Assembly: GCA_020632495.1 (NCBI GenBank)
Contig: JACKFL010000005.1
Span: 1,116,001 to 1,180,000 of the forward strand
DNA: 64,000 nt
Reading direction: 5' to 3'
Origin: Candidatus Omnitrophota bacterium
GTDB lineage: Bacteria > Omnitrophota > Gorgyraeia > Zapsychrales > Zapsychraceae
The notes under the pieces are model-generated. The model did no database searches and was not told where the DNA came from. It saw nothing but the letters and a program-made list of their open reading frames with translations. Positions 26,914 to 34,623 of this stretch are shown here, one piece after another (the first letter of the stretch is position 1; every line of letters begins with the position of its first letter). The position numbers and the translations under genes were made by a program.

Positions 26914-27361
26914 ATTGCAGGAAAAGAACGCGATAAAAGCAGAGTGGATCAAATCCGGCGGCGTTTTGCGTTTAGGCGACGTTCTTGAGTTGCCCTTAAG
27001 AAACGAAGCGTCCTATAAGGATGCCGTGGACATGATGGACTCGATCCTCGACGAGGTGGGCGCGGATGAGGCGCACCCCTTGAACGGTCTGCTGGAGATT
27101 CTCAGTATTTTTATCGAAGAGTACGAGCGGAAAAATTATGCGATCGATACATCGGATCTGACCCCCGGCGAGCTGTTGAAGTCTCTGATGGACGAACACG
27201 GGCTGCAGCAAACGGACTTAAAACCGATCATCGGACAGAGCGCCGTTTCGGAAGTGATCCATGGCAAAAGAAAATTGACGGTCGATCAGATAACGCAATT
27301 GGCGAAATGCTTTAATATATCGCCCTTGTGTTTCTTGGAAAGCGGGACTTCCTCCAAATAA
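26906..27361 (+). CDS. higA: HigA-type antitoxin with XRE helix-turn-helix
   Basis: A 151-residue antitoxin partner of HigB. The N-terminal half is acidic and helical (toxin-binding). The C-terminal half has LTPGELLKSLMDEHGLQQTD followed by an XRE-type HTH with GQSAVSEVIHGKRKLTVDQI and NISPLCFL. Antitoxin and complex normally repress their own promoter. Overlap with higB couples translation. Confidence 0.88.
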   Translation: MVKLQEKNAIKAEWIKSGGVLRLGDVLELPLRNEASYKDAVDMMDSILDEVGADEAHPLNGLLEILSIFIEEYERKNYAIDTSDLTPGELLKSLMDEHGLQQTDLKPIIGQSAVSEVIHGKRKLTVDQITQLAKCFNISPLCFLESGTSSK

Positions 27362-27362
27362 A

Positions 27363-27389
27363 GGATGAAACGACACTGCTGTTTCATCC
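27363..27389 (+). terminator. Hairpin after higA
   Basis: GGATGAAAC (27363-27371) pairs perfectly with GTTTCATCC (27381-27389). There is no T-run, so termination would be weak or factor-aided. It overlaps the end of the higBA operon. Confidence 0.4.
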
Positions 27390-27533
27390 GTCCATCCCCC
27401 GAATGATCCGGTCAACAGAGTATTTCCCAGGCACAAAAATTTGTAATAAGTACCAATTATAGTACATTTAAGAGGTATGACCAAATGGCATCCGCTTCGT
27501 GGCGTGTGTTATCAGATAAGGGAGGACCATGAT

Positions 27534-27818
27534 ATGGCCAAAAAGCATATCGGAAGTCGTTTTGATTCATTTTTGCAGGAGGAATGTTTCCTCGAGGAGA
27601 CACAGGCGGCGGCGATCAAGAAGGTGTTGGTGTTTCAGATCAGGCAGGCGATGCAGAAAAATAAGATCACCAAGCAGGAAATGACCCGGCGCATGAAAAT
27701 GAAAAGCCGCACCCAGCTGGACCGGCTGCTGGATCCCGACAACGTGTCTGTCACGCTGCTGACCCTGGAGAAAGCGGCTAACGCGCTGGGCAAGCGGTTG
27801 GAAGTGCAGTTCAAATGA
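27534..27818 (+). CDS. XRE-family antitoxin-like DNA-binding protein, apparently orphan
   Basis: A 94-residue protein starting MAKKHIGSRFDSFLQEE. The second half is an XRE-type HTH: KNKITKQEMTRRMKMKSRTQ, then LDRLLDPDNVSVTLLTLEKA and ANALGKRLEV. This pattern is typical of antitoxins paired with HigB/Gp49-like toxins, but no toxin gene lies beside it; the 172 bases upstream are non-coding. RBS GGGAGGA lies just before the ATG. Its TGA overlaps the next start (ATGA), tying it to the glycosyltransferase-like gene. Confidence 0.8.
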   Translation: MAKKHIGSRFDSFLQEECFLEETQAAAIKKVLVFQIRQAMQKNKITKQEMTRRMKMKSRTQLDRLLDPDNVSVTLLTLEKAANALGKRLEVQFK

Positions 27819-28501
27819 AACTCATCGCCCTTCACACCCACAGCCACACCGAATTCAAGGACGAGTGGTTCCTGCCGTCTTTGATGGACGATTACGACGT
27901 GCAGCTGCACGCCGCGCCGATCGCGGGCGGGGGGCGGTATATGGAAGGCGACTGGGTCAAGGGCGTTATCCTGAAGGCGGACACCATCATCCGGGCGATC
28001 AAGGACAACTGGGGCGAGGTGATCGTCTACTCCGATGTGGACATCCAGTTCTTCGCGCCCACCCGGCACCTGATCGAGGCCGCCATCCAACATCACGATA
28101 TTGCCTGTCAGAAAAATGATCCCACCGGCACCATGTGCACCGGGTTTTTCGCGGTCCGCTGTAATGACCGGACCCTCGGGTTGTGGGAACAGGTCCGCGC
28201 GCTGATCCCGCAGCGCCGCCGCGACCAGCTTACCTTTAACGGGTTGTTGAAGCAGTCGCCGGAGATCCGCGTGCGACATCTGCCCACATCTTTCTTCGGC
28301 GGCGGGACGTTTACCGGGAGCATCTGGACGCCGCCGCAGGGCATCCGCATTCCGCTCAATCCGGTGATGCATCACGCCAACTGGTGCGTGGGCCACGCCG
28401 ACAAGGTCGCGCAGCTGCGGGCGGTGCGCGCGATCGTCGAAAGCGGGTGGCGCGGGATTGTGGCGAACAATTTGCGTTGCTGTTTAAAAGGCAGCGGTTA
28501 G
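27815..28501 (+). CDS. Nucleotide-diphospho-sugar transferase-like protein
   Basis: A 228-residue protein of the Nucleotid_trans type (GT-A fold). EVIVYSDVDIQFF at about 68-80 carries the DxD-type metal site (D75, D77). CTGFFAVRCN at about 108-117 and NPVMHHANWCVGH near the C-terminus match this family's acceptor-side strands. Substrates cannot be deduced. It is coupled to the orphan XRE gene and followed, 112 bases on, by the radical SAM-cupin gene. Confidence 0.75.
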   Translation: MKLIALHTHSHTEFKDEWFLPSLMDDYDVQLHAAPIAGGGRYMEGDWVKGVILKADTIIRAIKDNWGEVIVYSDVDIQFFAPTRHLIEAAIQHHDIACQKNDPTGTMCTGFFAVRCNDRTLGLWEQVRALIPQRRRDQLTFNGLLKQSPEIRVRHLPTSFFGGGTFTGSIWTPPQGIRIPLNPVMHHANWCVGHADKVAQLRAVRAIVESGWRGIVANNLRCCLKGSG

Positions 28502-28505
28502 CAGT

Positions 28506-28535
28506 CCGTCCACCGTAGGATCGTTCGGTTGACGG
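28506..28535. repeat. REP-like hairpin (loop family copy 2, opposite strand)
   Basis: CCGTCCACCG pairs with CGGTTGACGG (one mismatch) around TAGGATCGTT, whose complement AACGATCCTA matches the loop AACGCTCCTA of the copy at 1513-1544. Confidence 0.7.
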
Positions 28536-28539
28536 ATAC

Positions 28540-28560
28540 GGTTTTCGCGTTGCGAAAACC
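28540..28560. repeat. GGTTTTCGC hairpin, copy 1
   Basis: GGTTTTCGC and GCGAAAACC form a perfect 9-bp stem with a 3-base loop. A sister hairpin with the same arms lies at 52063-52083. Confidence 0.65.
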
Positions 28561-28613
28561 TTGTGTAGCGGATTGTAACCGGGACTGGTTGGGTTCCCTT
28601 AATTCGGGAGAAT

Positions 28614-30521
28614 ATGACAACACCTTCCACAAAAAACTTGCGCAGCATCCGCCTGGAGGCGGCTACGGCTTGTCAGCTCAAATGCCCGGCGTGCCCGACG
28701 GCGTCGGGTAAGACCGGCGAGCGGCTCGGCGTCGGTTTTCTCAAGTTCGCCGACTTTAAGCGGGTCGTCGACGCGAACCCGCAGATCTCCCACATCGAGC
28801 TGTCCAACTGGGGCGAGATCTTCCTTAATAAGGACCTGCCGGCCATCCTCAAGTACGCCTATCAGAAAAACGTCGGGCTGACGGCCGCTAACGGCGTCAA
28901 TCTCAACACAGTCAGCGCAGAGGTCCTCAAGGCGCTGGTGAAATACCGCTTCCGGGCGATCACCTGTTCCGTCGACGGGGCGAGCCCACAAACGTACGCG
29001 GTCTACCGCGTCAAAGGCGACTTCCACCGCGTCATCGCCAACATCAAGAAGATCAATCAATATAAAGCGCAATACAAAAGTCCCTATCCCGAATTAAACT
29101 GGCAGTTCGTGGTCTTCGGTCACAATGAGCACGAGATCCCGCTGGCCAAGAAGATGGCCGCCGAATTGAACATGAAGCTCAAGCTGAAGCTGTCGTGGGA
29201 CGATCTTTATTCGGAGGCGTTCTCGCCGGTGAAAGACCGCGAGCTGGTCCGCCGGGAGATCGAGTTCGGTGTGGCCGACCGCGCGGAGTTCAGCGAAAAA
29301 TACGGTAAAGTCTTTATGAAGCGCTGCTGCCTCGATCTGTGGAAGGCGCCGCAGATCAATCACGACGGACGCATGCTGGGCTGCACGGTCAATTACTGGG
29401 ACGACTACGGCAATGTCTTTAAGGACGGCCTCGCGTCGTGCCTGAACGGCGAACGTATGCGTACGGCCCGGGAGATGTTGATGGGTAAAGTTGAAGCGCA
29501 GTCCGGTATCCCGTGCAGCGGCTGCACCGTGTACCAACGCATGCGGGAATTAAACGACTGGATCACGCCGGAGGAGACCGGCCGGCCTTACGTCAAGAGC
29601 CGTAAACTGCTGTTTTTGGAAAACAAATTGCTCGGCGATAAATGGGCCGGGCGTCTGGTCGACGCGATCGGCGGGGTGCGCGATCGCGCGCGGGTGTTTC
29701 AGGAAATACGGGGCAACCGGCAGGGGCGACCCAAACGTTCGTCACCGATTGCCGCGGGGATTTATCCGCTGCCGGAACCGATGACGGCGGATCGGTCCAC
29801 CGGTTGGCAGGGGTATCCGTTATTCGGCGGCGGCAGCGCGAATGTGAGCAAACTCACCTGCCACACGTCGGTGCTGGCCCCGGGCGCGTGCCCGCATCCG
29901 CCGCACCGGCATCCCGAAGAGGAAGTGCTGGTCCTGCTGGACGGCGAGCTGGACGTGATCCTGCCCGAACGCAAGGGGGCGGGGGAGAAGAAACGGTGTC
30001 TTAAGGCCGGCGGGTTTCTCTATTATCCGGCCGACTTCCCGCACACCATCCGCACCGTGAGCGATGTTCCGGCCAAGTACGTGATGTTCAAGTGGATCAA
30101 CACCGCGGTCAAGCCGGCGGGGCGATTGGAGTACGCTGACTGGACCATTCCGGAGTCGGCGGCGGTGGGGAGCGGCGATGACGGCATGGCCGTGCGCAAG
30201 ATCTTCGCAGGACCGACGGAATGTCTGAAGAAACTTCACGCTCACGCGACGTGTCTGGCGCCCGGCGCCGGCTACGACCCGCACGTTGACAAACATGACG
30301 TGGCGATTATGATGCTGGAGGGGGAAGTCGAGACCTTGAATCAGCGTGCCGCCCGGCATAGCATTATTTATTATCCCGCCGGCACCGCCCACGGCATGCG
30401 CAACGCGGGCACCGGTCCGGTGCGCTATCTGGTGCTTGAGTTCCACGCCCGCAGCGGGGCGGAGCAATACCCGGTCGTGGCGGCCTTGGCGAGGATCTCA
30501 CGCGGCGGAACGTGGGCCTGA
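28614..30521 (+). CDS. Radical SAM protein fused to two C-terminal cupin domains
   Basis: Residues 1-330 form a radical SAM enzyme: CQLKCPAC (C20, C24, C27) binds the 4Fe-4S cluster that cleaves SAM, and a C-terminal cysteine-rich part with CCLDLWKAP, GCTVNYWDDYGN and CSGCTVYQ resembles a SPASM-type auxiliary cluster. From about 390 to 635 come two cupin barrels. The first has PHPPHRHPEEEVLVLLDGEL and FPHTIRTV, the second has DPHVDKHDVAIMMLEGEV and GTAHGMRN; both keep the His/Glu metal pattern. This single-chain fusion is unusual. The radical enzyme may modify a sugar, peptide or lipid head group that the cupin part isomerises or oxidises. Substrate unknown. A GGGAGA RBS precedes the ATG. Confidence 0.85.
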   Translation: MTTPSTKNLRSIRLEAATACQLKCPACPTASGKTGERLGVGFLKFADFKRVVDANPQISHIELSNWGEIFLNKDLPAILKYAYQKNVGLTAANGVNLNTVSAEVLKALVKYRFRAITCSVDGASPQTYAVYRVKGDFHRVIANIKKINQYKAQYKSPYPELNWQFVVFGHNEHEIPLAKKMAAELNMKLKLKLSWDDLYSEAFSPVKDRELVRREIEFGVADRAEFSEKYGKVFMKRCCLDLWKAPQINHDGRMLGCTVNYWDDYGNVFKDGLASCLNGERMRTAREMLMGKVEAQSGIPCSGCTVYQRMRELNDWITPEETGRPYVKSRKLLFLENKLLGDKWAGRLVDAIGGVRDRARVFQEIRGNRQGRPKRSSPIAAGIYPLPEPMTADRSTGWQGYPLFGGGSANVSKLTCHTSVLAPGACPHPPHRHPEEEVLVLLDGELDVILPERKGAGEKKRCLKAGGFLYYPADFPHTIRTVSDVPAKYVMFKWINTAVKPAGRLEYADWTIPESAAVGSGDDGMAVRKIFAGPTECLKKLHAHATCLAPGAGYDPHVDKHDVAIMMLEGEVETLNQRAARHSIIYYPAGTAHGMRNAGTGPVRYLVLEFHARSGAEQYPVVAALARISRGGTWA

Positions 30522-30530
30522 AAATGGCGA

Positions 30531-30738
30531 ATTTCGAATTTTCGAATATCAAAACAAATCCGAATCCTCGAATATCCGCGACAAATCCGAATCAACAAAT
30601 TTACCAATTTATCAAATCAACGGTTTGTACCATTCGGTCATTCCAAAATTCAATATTGTCTCGAGGAATCGAAGATTAGAAATTGTTTCGATATTAGTAG
30701 GTTCGGATTTCGCTAGTTTGGATTTGTCCCTCGATTCC
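30531..30738. repeat. AT-rich fold-back element of ATCCGAAT-type repeats, copy 1
   Basis: The left half repeats AATCCGAATC, CGAATATCCG and GACAAATCCG; the right half contains the inverse GGTTCGGATTT, GGATTTGTCC and TCGATTCC. The whole can fold back. It lies in the 333-base gap (30522-30854) before nrfH, which holds no gene. A relative lies at 58641-58798. Confidence 0.55.
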
Positions 30739-30754
30739 ACCCGGGCAGCGAAAA

Positions 30755-30769
30755 GAGACAGTCCCCTTC
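30755..30769. repeat. GACAGTCCCC-type half palindrome
   Basis: GAGACAGTCCCCTTC matches one arm of the palindrome family seen at 34596, 45251 and 50848; the opposing arm is missing. Confidence 0.4.
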
Positions 30770-30790
30770 AACTCTTCACAGATTTTCCAT

Positions 30791-30819
30791 TTGCCTCGTC
30801 TCCGGTACGAGAGTAAAAT
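30791..30819 (+). promoter_or_regulatory. Candidate sigma-70 promoter for nrfHA
   Basis: TTGCCT and TAAAAT are separated by 17 bases, about 35 bases before the nrfH ATG. Reasonable but not strong match; no regulator site is recognised. Confidence 0.4.
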
Positions 30820-30854
30820 GAAATCTTACCTGTACAGATCATTCCCTTAATCTC

Positions 30855-31406
30855 ATGACATTACATGTTTTCAAAACCGTCCGATTTTGGGTCGGGTTGA
30901 GCGCGGTGTCCGCGGGTGTTTTCATCGGACTGGGGCTCTTCACCTTCCATTACGGTGAGGGGCTGTCGTATTTCAGCACCGACCCCAAGGCCTGCATGAA
31001 CTGCCATATTATGGAGCCGCAGTTCGAATCGTGGCAGAAGGCGAGCCACCACACCGTGGCGACATGCGTGGACTGCCACCTGCCGCACGACACCATCGCC
31101 AAGTTTATTTCCAAGAGTGAAAACGGTTTTTGGCATTCCAAGGGGTTCACCCTCCAGGACTTCCACGAGCCGATTTTTATCCGCAAACATAACATGCGGA
31201 TCCTGCAGGAGAACTGTATGCACTGTCACGCGGGTTTTGTGCACGACGTCGTGCCCGGTCCCAAGGTGCAGCCGGAAGAATTCAGCTGTGTGCATTGCCA
31301 CCGTGCCGTCGGGCACGGCGAGACCGCGGGGCTCGGAAGATACGAGGTCCCGGATAAAATTTTAAAAAGACTAAAAGGAAGTGAGGTCCCCTATGAGCCG
31401 GAGTAA
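30855..31406 (+). CDS. nrfH: Cytochrome c nitrite reductase small subunit, NapC/NirT type
   Basis: Membrane-anchored tetraheme quinol dehydrogenase that hands electrons from menaquinol to NrfA. One N-terminal transmembrane helix (about 8-32) faces the periplasm, followed by four CxxCH heme sites: CMNCH, CVDCH, CMHCH and CVHCH. This count and the length of 183 match NrfH rather than the larger pentaheme NrfB/TorC. The first site sits in the ACMNCHIMEPQFESW context typical of the family. It overlaps nrfA by 14 bases. Confidence 0.95.
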   Translation: MTLHVFKTVRFWVGLSAVSAGVFIGLGLFTFHYGEGLSYFSTDPKACMNCHIMEPQFESWQKASHHTVATCVDCHLPHDTIAKFISKSENGFWHSKGFTLQDFHEPIFIRKHNMRILQENCMHCHAGFVHDVVPGPKVQPEEFSCVHCHRAVGHGETAGLGRYEVPDKILKRLKGSEVPYEPE

Positions 31407-32814
31407 AGCCGTGTTCGCCTACGGCCTGGTGGTCGTCGTGACCGCCGTGGCCACGATTCTGGTCGCCGCCCTGTTGATGAATATTCGCCAACGCAAGGAC
31501 GAGGCCAAGACCCGCTACGTTCGGGTGGTCGACGTCGACGAAGACACCGTCGATCCGGCCGTGTGGGGCAAAAACTGGCCGAAGCAGTACGAATCTTACC
31601 TGCTGACCAGCCTGTCCACCAAAACACGCTTCGGCGGTCATGGCGGCAGCGAGGCCCTGCCCGAAGAGAAGATCGAACGCGACCCGTGGCTGAAACGTAT
31701 GTTTCTGGGCTACGCGTTCTCGATCGACTACCGCGACCGGCGCGGTCACGCCTACATGCTGCAGGACCAGGAGTCGACCCTGCGGCAGACCAAACCGCAG
31801 TCCGGATCGTGCCTGCACTGCCACGCGTCGGTGATGCCGCTGTACCGCCAGCTAGGTGACGGCGACGCCATGGCCGGTTTCAATAAGACCAACAAGATTC
31901 CTTACAAGGAGCTGAACGCCATGCTGCACGAGATGGAAGGCGGCGCGCATCCGGTTTCCTGTGTGGACTGCCACGACCCCGAATCGATGCAGCTGCGCGT
32001 GACGCGTCCCGGATTTATCGACGGGATCCAGCGTCTCGCCTCTTCGGACGCGCCGGTGCCGCACCTGCCGTCGATCGAACGCTGGCGCGAGGCGGGCGGC
32101 GACCGGCCCTACGATCCCAACGCGATGGCCTCGCGCACCGAGATGCGGTCTTTTGTGTGCGCGCAGTGTCACGTCGAATATTACTGCAGCAGCGCCTTTC
32201 CGCTGACCTTCCCGTGGGGCGACGGATTGAAGGTCGAGGACGCCGAGAAATTCTGGGACAATATGCAGCTGCCCGACGGATCGCGTTTCTATGATTACAA
32301 GCACGCCGAGAGCGGCGCCGAAATCCTCAAAGCCCAGCACCCCGAGTTTGAATTGTGGTCGCAGGGCATCCACGCGCGGTCCGGGGTGGCCTGTGCCGAC
32401 TGCCACATGCCGTATATGCGCGACGGCGCCACCAAGATTTCCGACCACTGGGTCCGCAGCCCGCTGTTGAACGTTAACCGGGCGTGTCAGACCTGCCATC
32501 ACGTGGATGAAAAGGAACTCCTCGCTCGGGTCGACGGGATCCAGGAGCGCAATTACCGGCTGATGCAGCGCGCCGGCGCGGCGTTGATGGACCTGCTGGA
32601 TGCCGTGGCCGCCGCCAGGGCGCGCGGGGCGACCACCGAACAGTTAAAGGACGCCCTGGAATTTCAACGCAAGGCCCAATGGCGATTGGACTTTATTGCC
32701 GCCGAGAATTCCATGGGCTTTCACGCTCCCCAGGAAGCCGCGCGTGTACTGGGCGAGGCCATCGATTATGCCCGCCAGGGACAGGCCGCGGCGTTGAAGG
32801 TCGGCGCGAAGTAA
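31393..32814 (+). CDS. nrfA: Ammonia-forming cytochrome c nitrite reductase, CxxCH-type
   Basis: Pentaheme periplasmic enzyme reducing nitrite to ammonia with six electrons. An N-terminal hydrophobic helix (about 8-28) acts as uncleaved anchor or signal. Five heme sites are present: CLHCH (140-144), CVDCH (190), CAQCH (256), CADCH (334) and CQTCH (365). The first, catalytic heme has CxxCH where the classical enzyme has CxxCK, so its axial ligand is probably histidine. VEYY after site 3 and KAQH (313-316) keep the calcium ligands (Glu, Tyr, Lys, Gln). Start ATG 31393 has GAGG six bases upstream; GTG 31381 is possible. Allows respiratory ammonification. Confidence 0.95.
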   Translation: MSRSKAVFAYGLVVVVTAVATILVAALLMNIRQRKDEAKTRYVRVVDVDEDTVDPAVWGKNWPKQYESYLLTSLSTKTRFGGHGGSEALPEEKIERDPWLKRMFLGYAFSIDYRDRRGHAYMLQDQESTLRQTKPQSGSCLHCHASVMPLYRQLGDGDAMAGFNKTNKIPYKELNAMLHEMEGGAHPVSCVDCHDPESMQLRVTRPGFIDGIQRLASSDAPVPHLPSIERWREAGGDRPYDPNAMASRTEMRSFVCAQCHVEYYCSSAFPLTFPWGDGLKVEDAEKFWDNMQLPDGSRFYDYKHAESGAEILKAQHPEFELWSQGIHARSGVACADCHMPYMRDGATKISDHWVRSPLLNVNRACQTCHHVDEKELLARVDGIQERNYRLMQRAGAALMDLLDAVAAARARGATTEQLKDALEFQRKAQWRLDFIAAENSMGFHAPQEAARVLGEAIDYARQGQAAALKVGAK

Positions 32815-32844
32815 AAAACAGGGACAATAATGGGACAAAGAAGT

Positions 32845-32868
32845 GGACAGTCCCCTTCCGGGGGACAG
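32845..32868. repeat. GGACAGTCCCC-type hairpin after nrfA
   Basis: GTCCCC and GGGGAC pair around TTCCG. Together with the preceding GGGACA repeats it belongs to the palindrome family common in this window. Confidence 0.5.
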
Positions 32869-32878
32869 AGCGCTTGGC

Positions 32879-32963
32879 GAAGGGGCCGTCCCCTCATTGC
32901 ATTTGTGCGAGTCAGAATTCGCGATAAGAACAGCTTATTTGCGTATTCCTGAAGGTAGGCTCT
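32879..32963. repeat. Direct repeat left of brnTA (copy 1, ~85 bp)
   Basis: GAAGGGGCCGTCCCC followed by TCATTGCATTTGTGCGAGTC and a GCGTATTCCTGAAGG tail. The same landmarks in the same order recur at 33632-33718, on the other side of the BrnTA module. Confidence 0.7.
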
Positions 32964-33110
32964 TGTTGCCCCTTTTCCTCTAGCACTTAAAAACGTGACC
33001 CGCCTCCGGGACGCGCCGCCTGATCATAAACAGCTATATATCATATACTTCCACAACCATACTGCAATGTTGATTCATTTCGGGAATCATGTTATATTTA
33101 CAATGTACAT

Positions 33111-33404
33111 ATGAGCGAGATTCGATTTGAATGGGATAGGAAAAAAGAACGGTTGAATCTGGAAAAGCACAAAGTTGCTTTTGAGGAGGCCCAGACGGTT
33201 TTTTATGACGACTTTGCCCTGGAATTCCACGATGAGGAAAATTCGGCGGAGGAAGAGCGTTTTATTATGCTCGGTATGAGTTCCACATTGAGGATTTTGG
33301 TCGTTTGCCATTGCCTGCGGGAGGTGGGAAATACGATCCGCATAATATCGGCCAGAAAGGCAACCAAAAAAGAAGGTCAGCACTATTGGGAGAACAGGTC
33401 ATGA
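33111..33404 (+). CDS. brnT: BrnT-family toxin
   Basis: A 97-residue RelE-fold RNase toxin. FEWDRKKERLNLEKHKVAFE near the start, then YDDFALEFHDEEN and the terminal IRIISARKATKKEGQHYWE match BrnT; the conserved lysine, arginine and glutamate residues are present. Its TGA overlaps the antitoxin ATG. The pair lies between two copies of an ~85-bp repeat. Confidence 0.92.
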   Translation: MSEIRFEWDRKKERLNLEKHKVAFEEAQTVFYDDFALEFHDEENSAEEERFIMLGMSSTLRILVVCHCLREVGNTIRIISARKATKKEGQHYWENRS

Positions 33405-33616
33405 AAAAAGAGTATGATTTTTCCAAGATGAAGGCCCGGCGCAACCCCTATGCCAGCCGTCTCAAGAAACCGGTCACAATCCGATTAGGGGAAGATATCA
33501 TTGCCTATTTCAAAGACATGGCCGTCGAAGCCGGCGTGCCCTATCAGTTGCTGATCAATATGTACCTGCGCGACTGCGCGCAGCATCGGCGGAAGCTGGA
33601 ATGGGTGTCACCCTAA
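33401..33616 (+). CDS. brnA: BrnA-family antitoxin
   Basis: A 71-residue ribbon-helix-helix antitoxin that neutralises BrnT and represses the shared promoter. NPYASRLKKPVTIRLGEDII followed by YFKDMAVEAGVPYQLLINMY and LRDC is the canonical BrnA core. ATG 33401 is used since it overlaps the brnT stop (ATGA). Confidence 0.9.
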   Translation: MKKEYDFSKMKARRNPYASRLKKPVTIRLGEDIIAYFKDMAVEAGVPYQLLINMYLRDCAQHRRKLEWVSP

Positions 33617-33631
33617 TCTCCGGTTGTCGAC

Positions 33632-33718
33632 GAATGGGACAGTCCCCCTCATTACATTTGTGCGAGTCGGAATAAGGGGTAAGGACAGTTGACTTACGTA
33701 TTCTTGAAGGCAAACTGT
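33632..33718. repeat. Direct repeat right of brnTA (copy 2, ~87 bp)
   Basis: GAATGGGACAGTCCCC, CTCATTACATTTGTGCGAGTC and CGTATTCTTGAAGG follow the order of copy 1 at 32879-32963 with scattered differences. Confidence 0.7.
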
Positions 33719-33720
33719 TC

Positions 33721-33755
33721 GTATCACGTATCACGTATCACGTATCACGTATCAC
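33721..33755. repeat. Five tandem copies of GTATCAC
   Basis: A perfect 7-bp unit repeated five times, followed by a degenerate CTATCAT. The number of units could vary between strains. It lies between brnA and the next small gene. Confidence 0.85.
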
Positions 33756-33800
33756 CTATCATTTATCCGACCGGTGATCCGACACACGAAGGAAACAGTT

Positions 33801-34052
33801 ATGACCACCCTCTTCCCCCCGAATCACGGACGGCTCGTCTTCACCCAGGCGCAATGGGACCGTCTGGTCGAGCAGGAGTTTTGGCCGGTGGGGCGGTTTG
33901 AGTTTCGCGATGAGATCATCGATCACTTTGTCGATGGCGGCTGCTATTGGAACACCTTTAGCGACACCGCCAACGGCACGCTGTACAAATGGCGCGCCGC
34001 GGCCGGATCGGTCATCGTGGAACCGGTTGATCAGACGCGCGACCTTCCATAA
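33801..34052 (+). CDS. Small uncharacterised protein
   Basis: An 83-residue soluble protein with many aromatics (QAQWDRLVEQEFWPVGRFEF, CYWNTFSD, LYKWRAAAG). No signal peptide or known motif. ATG 33801 follows GAAGGA at a good distance. GC content and codon use fit the host genome. Function unknown. Confidence 0.6.
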   Translation: MTTLFPPNHGRLVFTQAQWDRLVEQEFWPVGRFEFRDEIIDHFVDGGCYWNTFSDTANGTLYKWRAAAGSVIVEPVDQTRDLP

Positions 34053-34143
34053 AGGGGACAGGTCTCTTCATAAATGCAAACTCCCTGTTTTTATGCTCCG
34101 CCCTGTGATACGATGAAGCCATTAATCCAAAGGAGAACTATTC

Positions 34144-34596
34144 GTGAGCGAATTATCTGATCCGGCCTTTTGGCTGCGCATCGTCCTGGCGGTGTGCTGC
34201 GGGTTTATGATCGGACTGGAGCGCCAGATCCGCGGTAAACCGGTGGGCATCCGCACCAGTATCCTGATCTGTCTGGGCACGGCGCTGTTTGTTTATCTGG
34301 GTTTGTCCGTCCAGGACGGGACGGACGTCGCGCGCGTGCTCGGCCAGCTCATTACCGGCGTCGGTTTCTTGGGCGCGGGTGTGATTATGAACCGGGGGGA
34401 CGTGGTGAGCGGTGTGACGTCGGCGGCGGTCGTGTGGCTGCTGGCCGGCATCGGCGCGGCCATCGGTCTGGAACACTTCGCCGTGGCATTGGTGATCTCC
34501 CTGGTAACCCTCAGTATTCTTCTCGGTGTGGAACGGCTGGAAAAAGTCTACAAAGAACTGCGCACCGGTGTTCACCGGTATAATAAAGAGACGTAA
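34144..34596 (+). CDS. MgtC/SapB family membrane protein
   Basis: A 150-residue inner-membrane protein with four to five helices. GFMIGLERQIRGKPVGIRT at about 20-38 and GQLITGVGFLGAGVIM at about 67-82 are the MgtC signature segments; VTSAAVVWLLAGIGAAIG follows. The C-terminal regulatory domain of long MgtC proteins is absent, as in SapB-like short forms. In pathogens MgtC affects magnesium and ATP homeostasis; here the role is unknown. GTG start with AAAGGAG upstream. The stop codon is embedded in a palindrome. Confidence 0.88.
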   Translation: MSELSDPAFWLRIVLAVCCGFMIGLERQIRGKPVGIRTSILICLGTALFVYLGLSVQDGTDVARVLGQLITGVGFLGAGVIMNRGDVVSGVTSAAVVWLLAGIGAAIGLEHFAVALVISLVTLSILLGVERLEKVYKELRTGVHRYNKET

Positions 34597-34618
34597 TGAA
34601 GGGGACAGACCCCTTCAT
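34596..34618. repeat. ATGAAGGGG palindrome, GGGGACAG-type
   Basis: ATGAAGGGG pairs perfectly with CCCCTTCAT around ACAGA. It begins on the last base of the mgtC-like stop codon and ends six bases before the cfa start, so it could act as an attenuating hairpin between the two. Confidence 0.7.
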
Positions 34619-34623
34619 CGATT

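Noticed and set aside
33721..33755. CRISPR array
   Set aside because: The repeat is only 7 bp with no spacers and no cas genes nearby.
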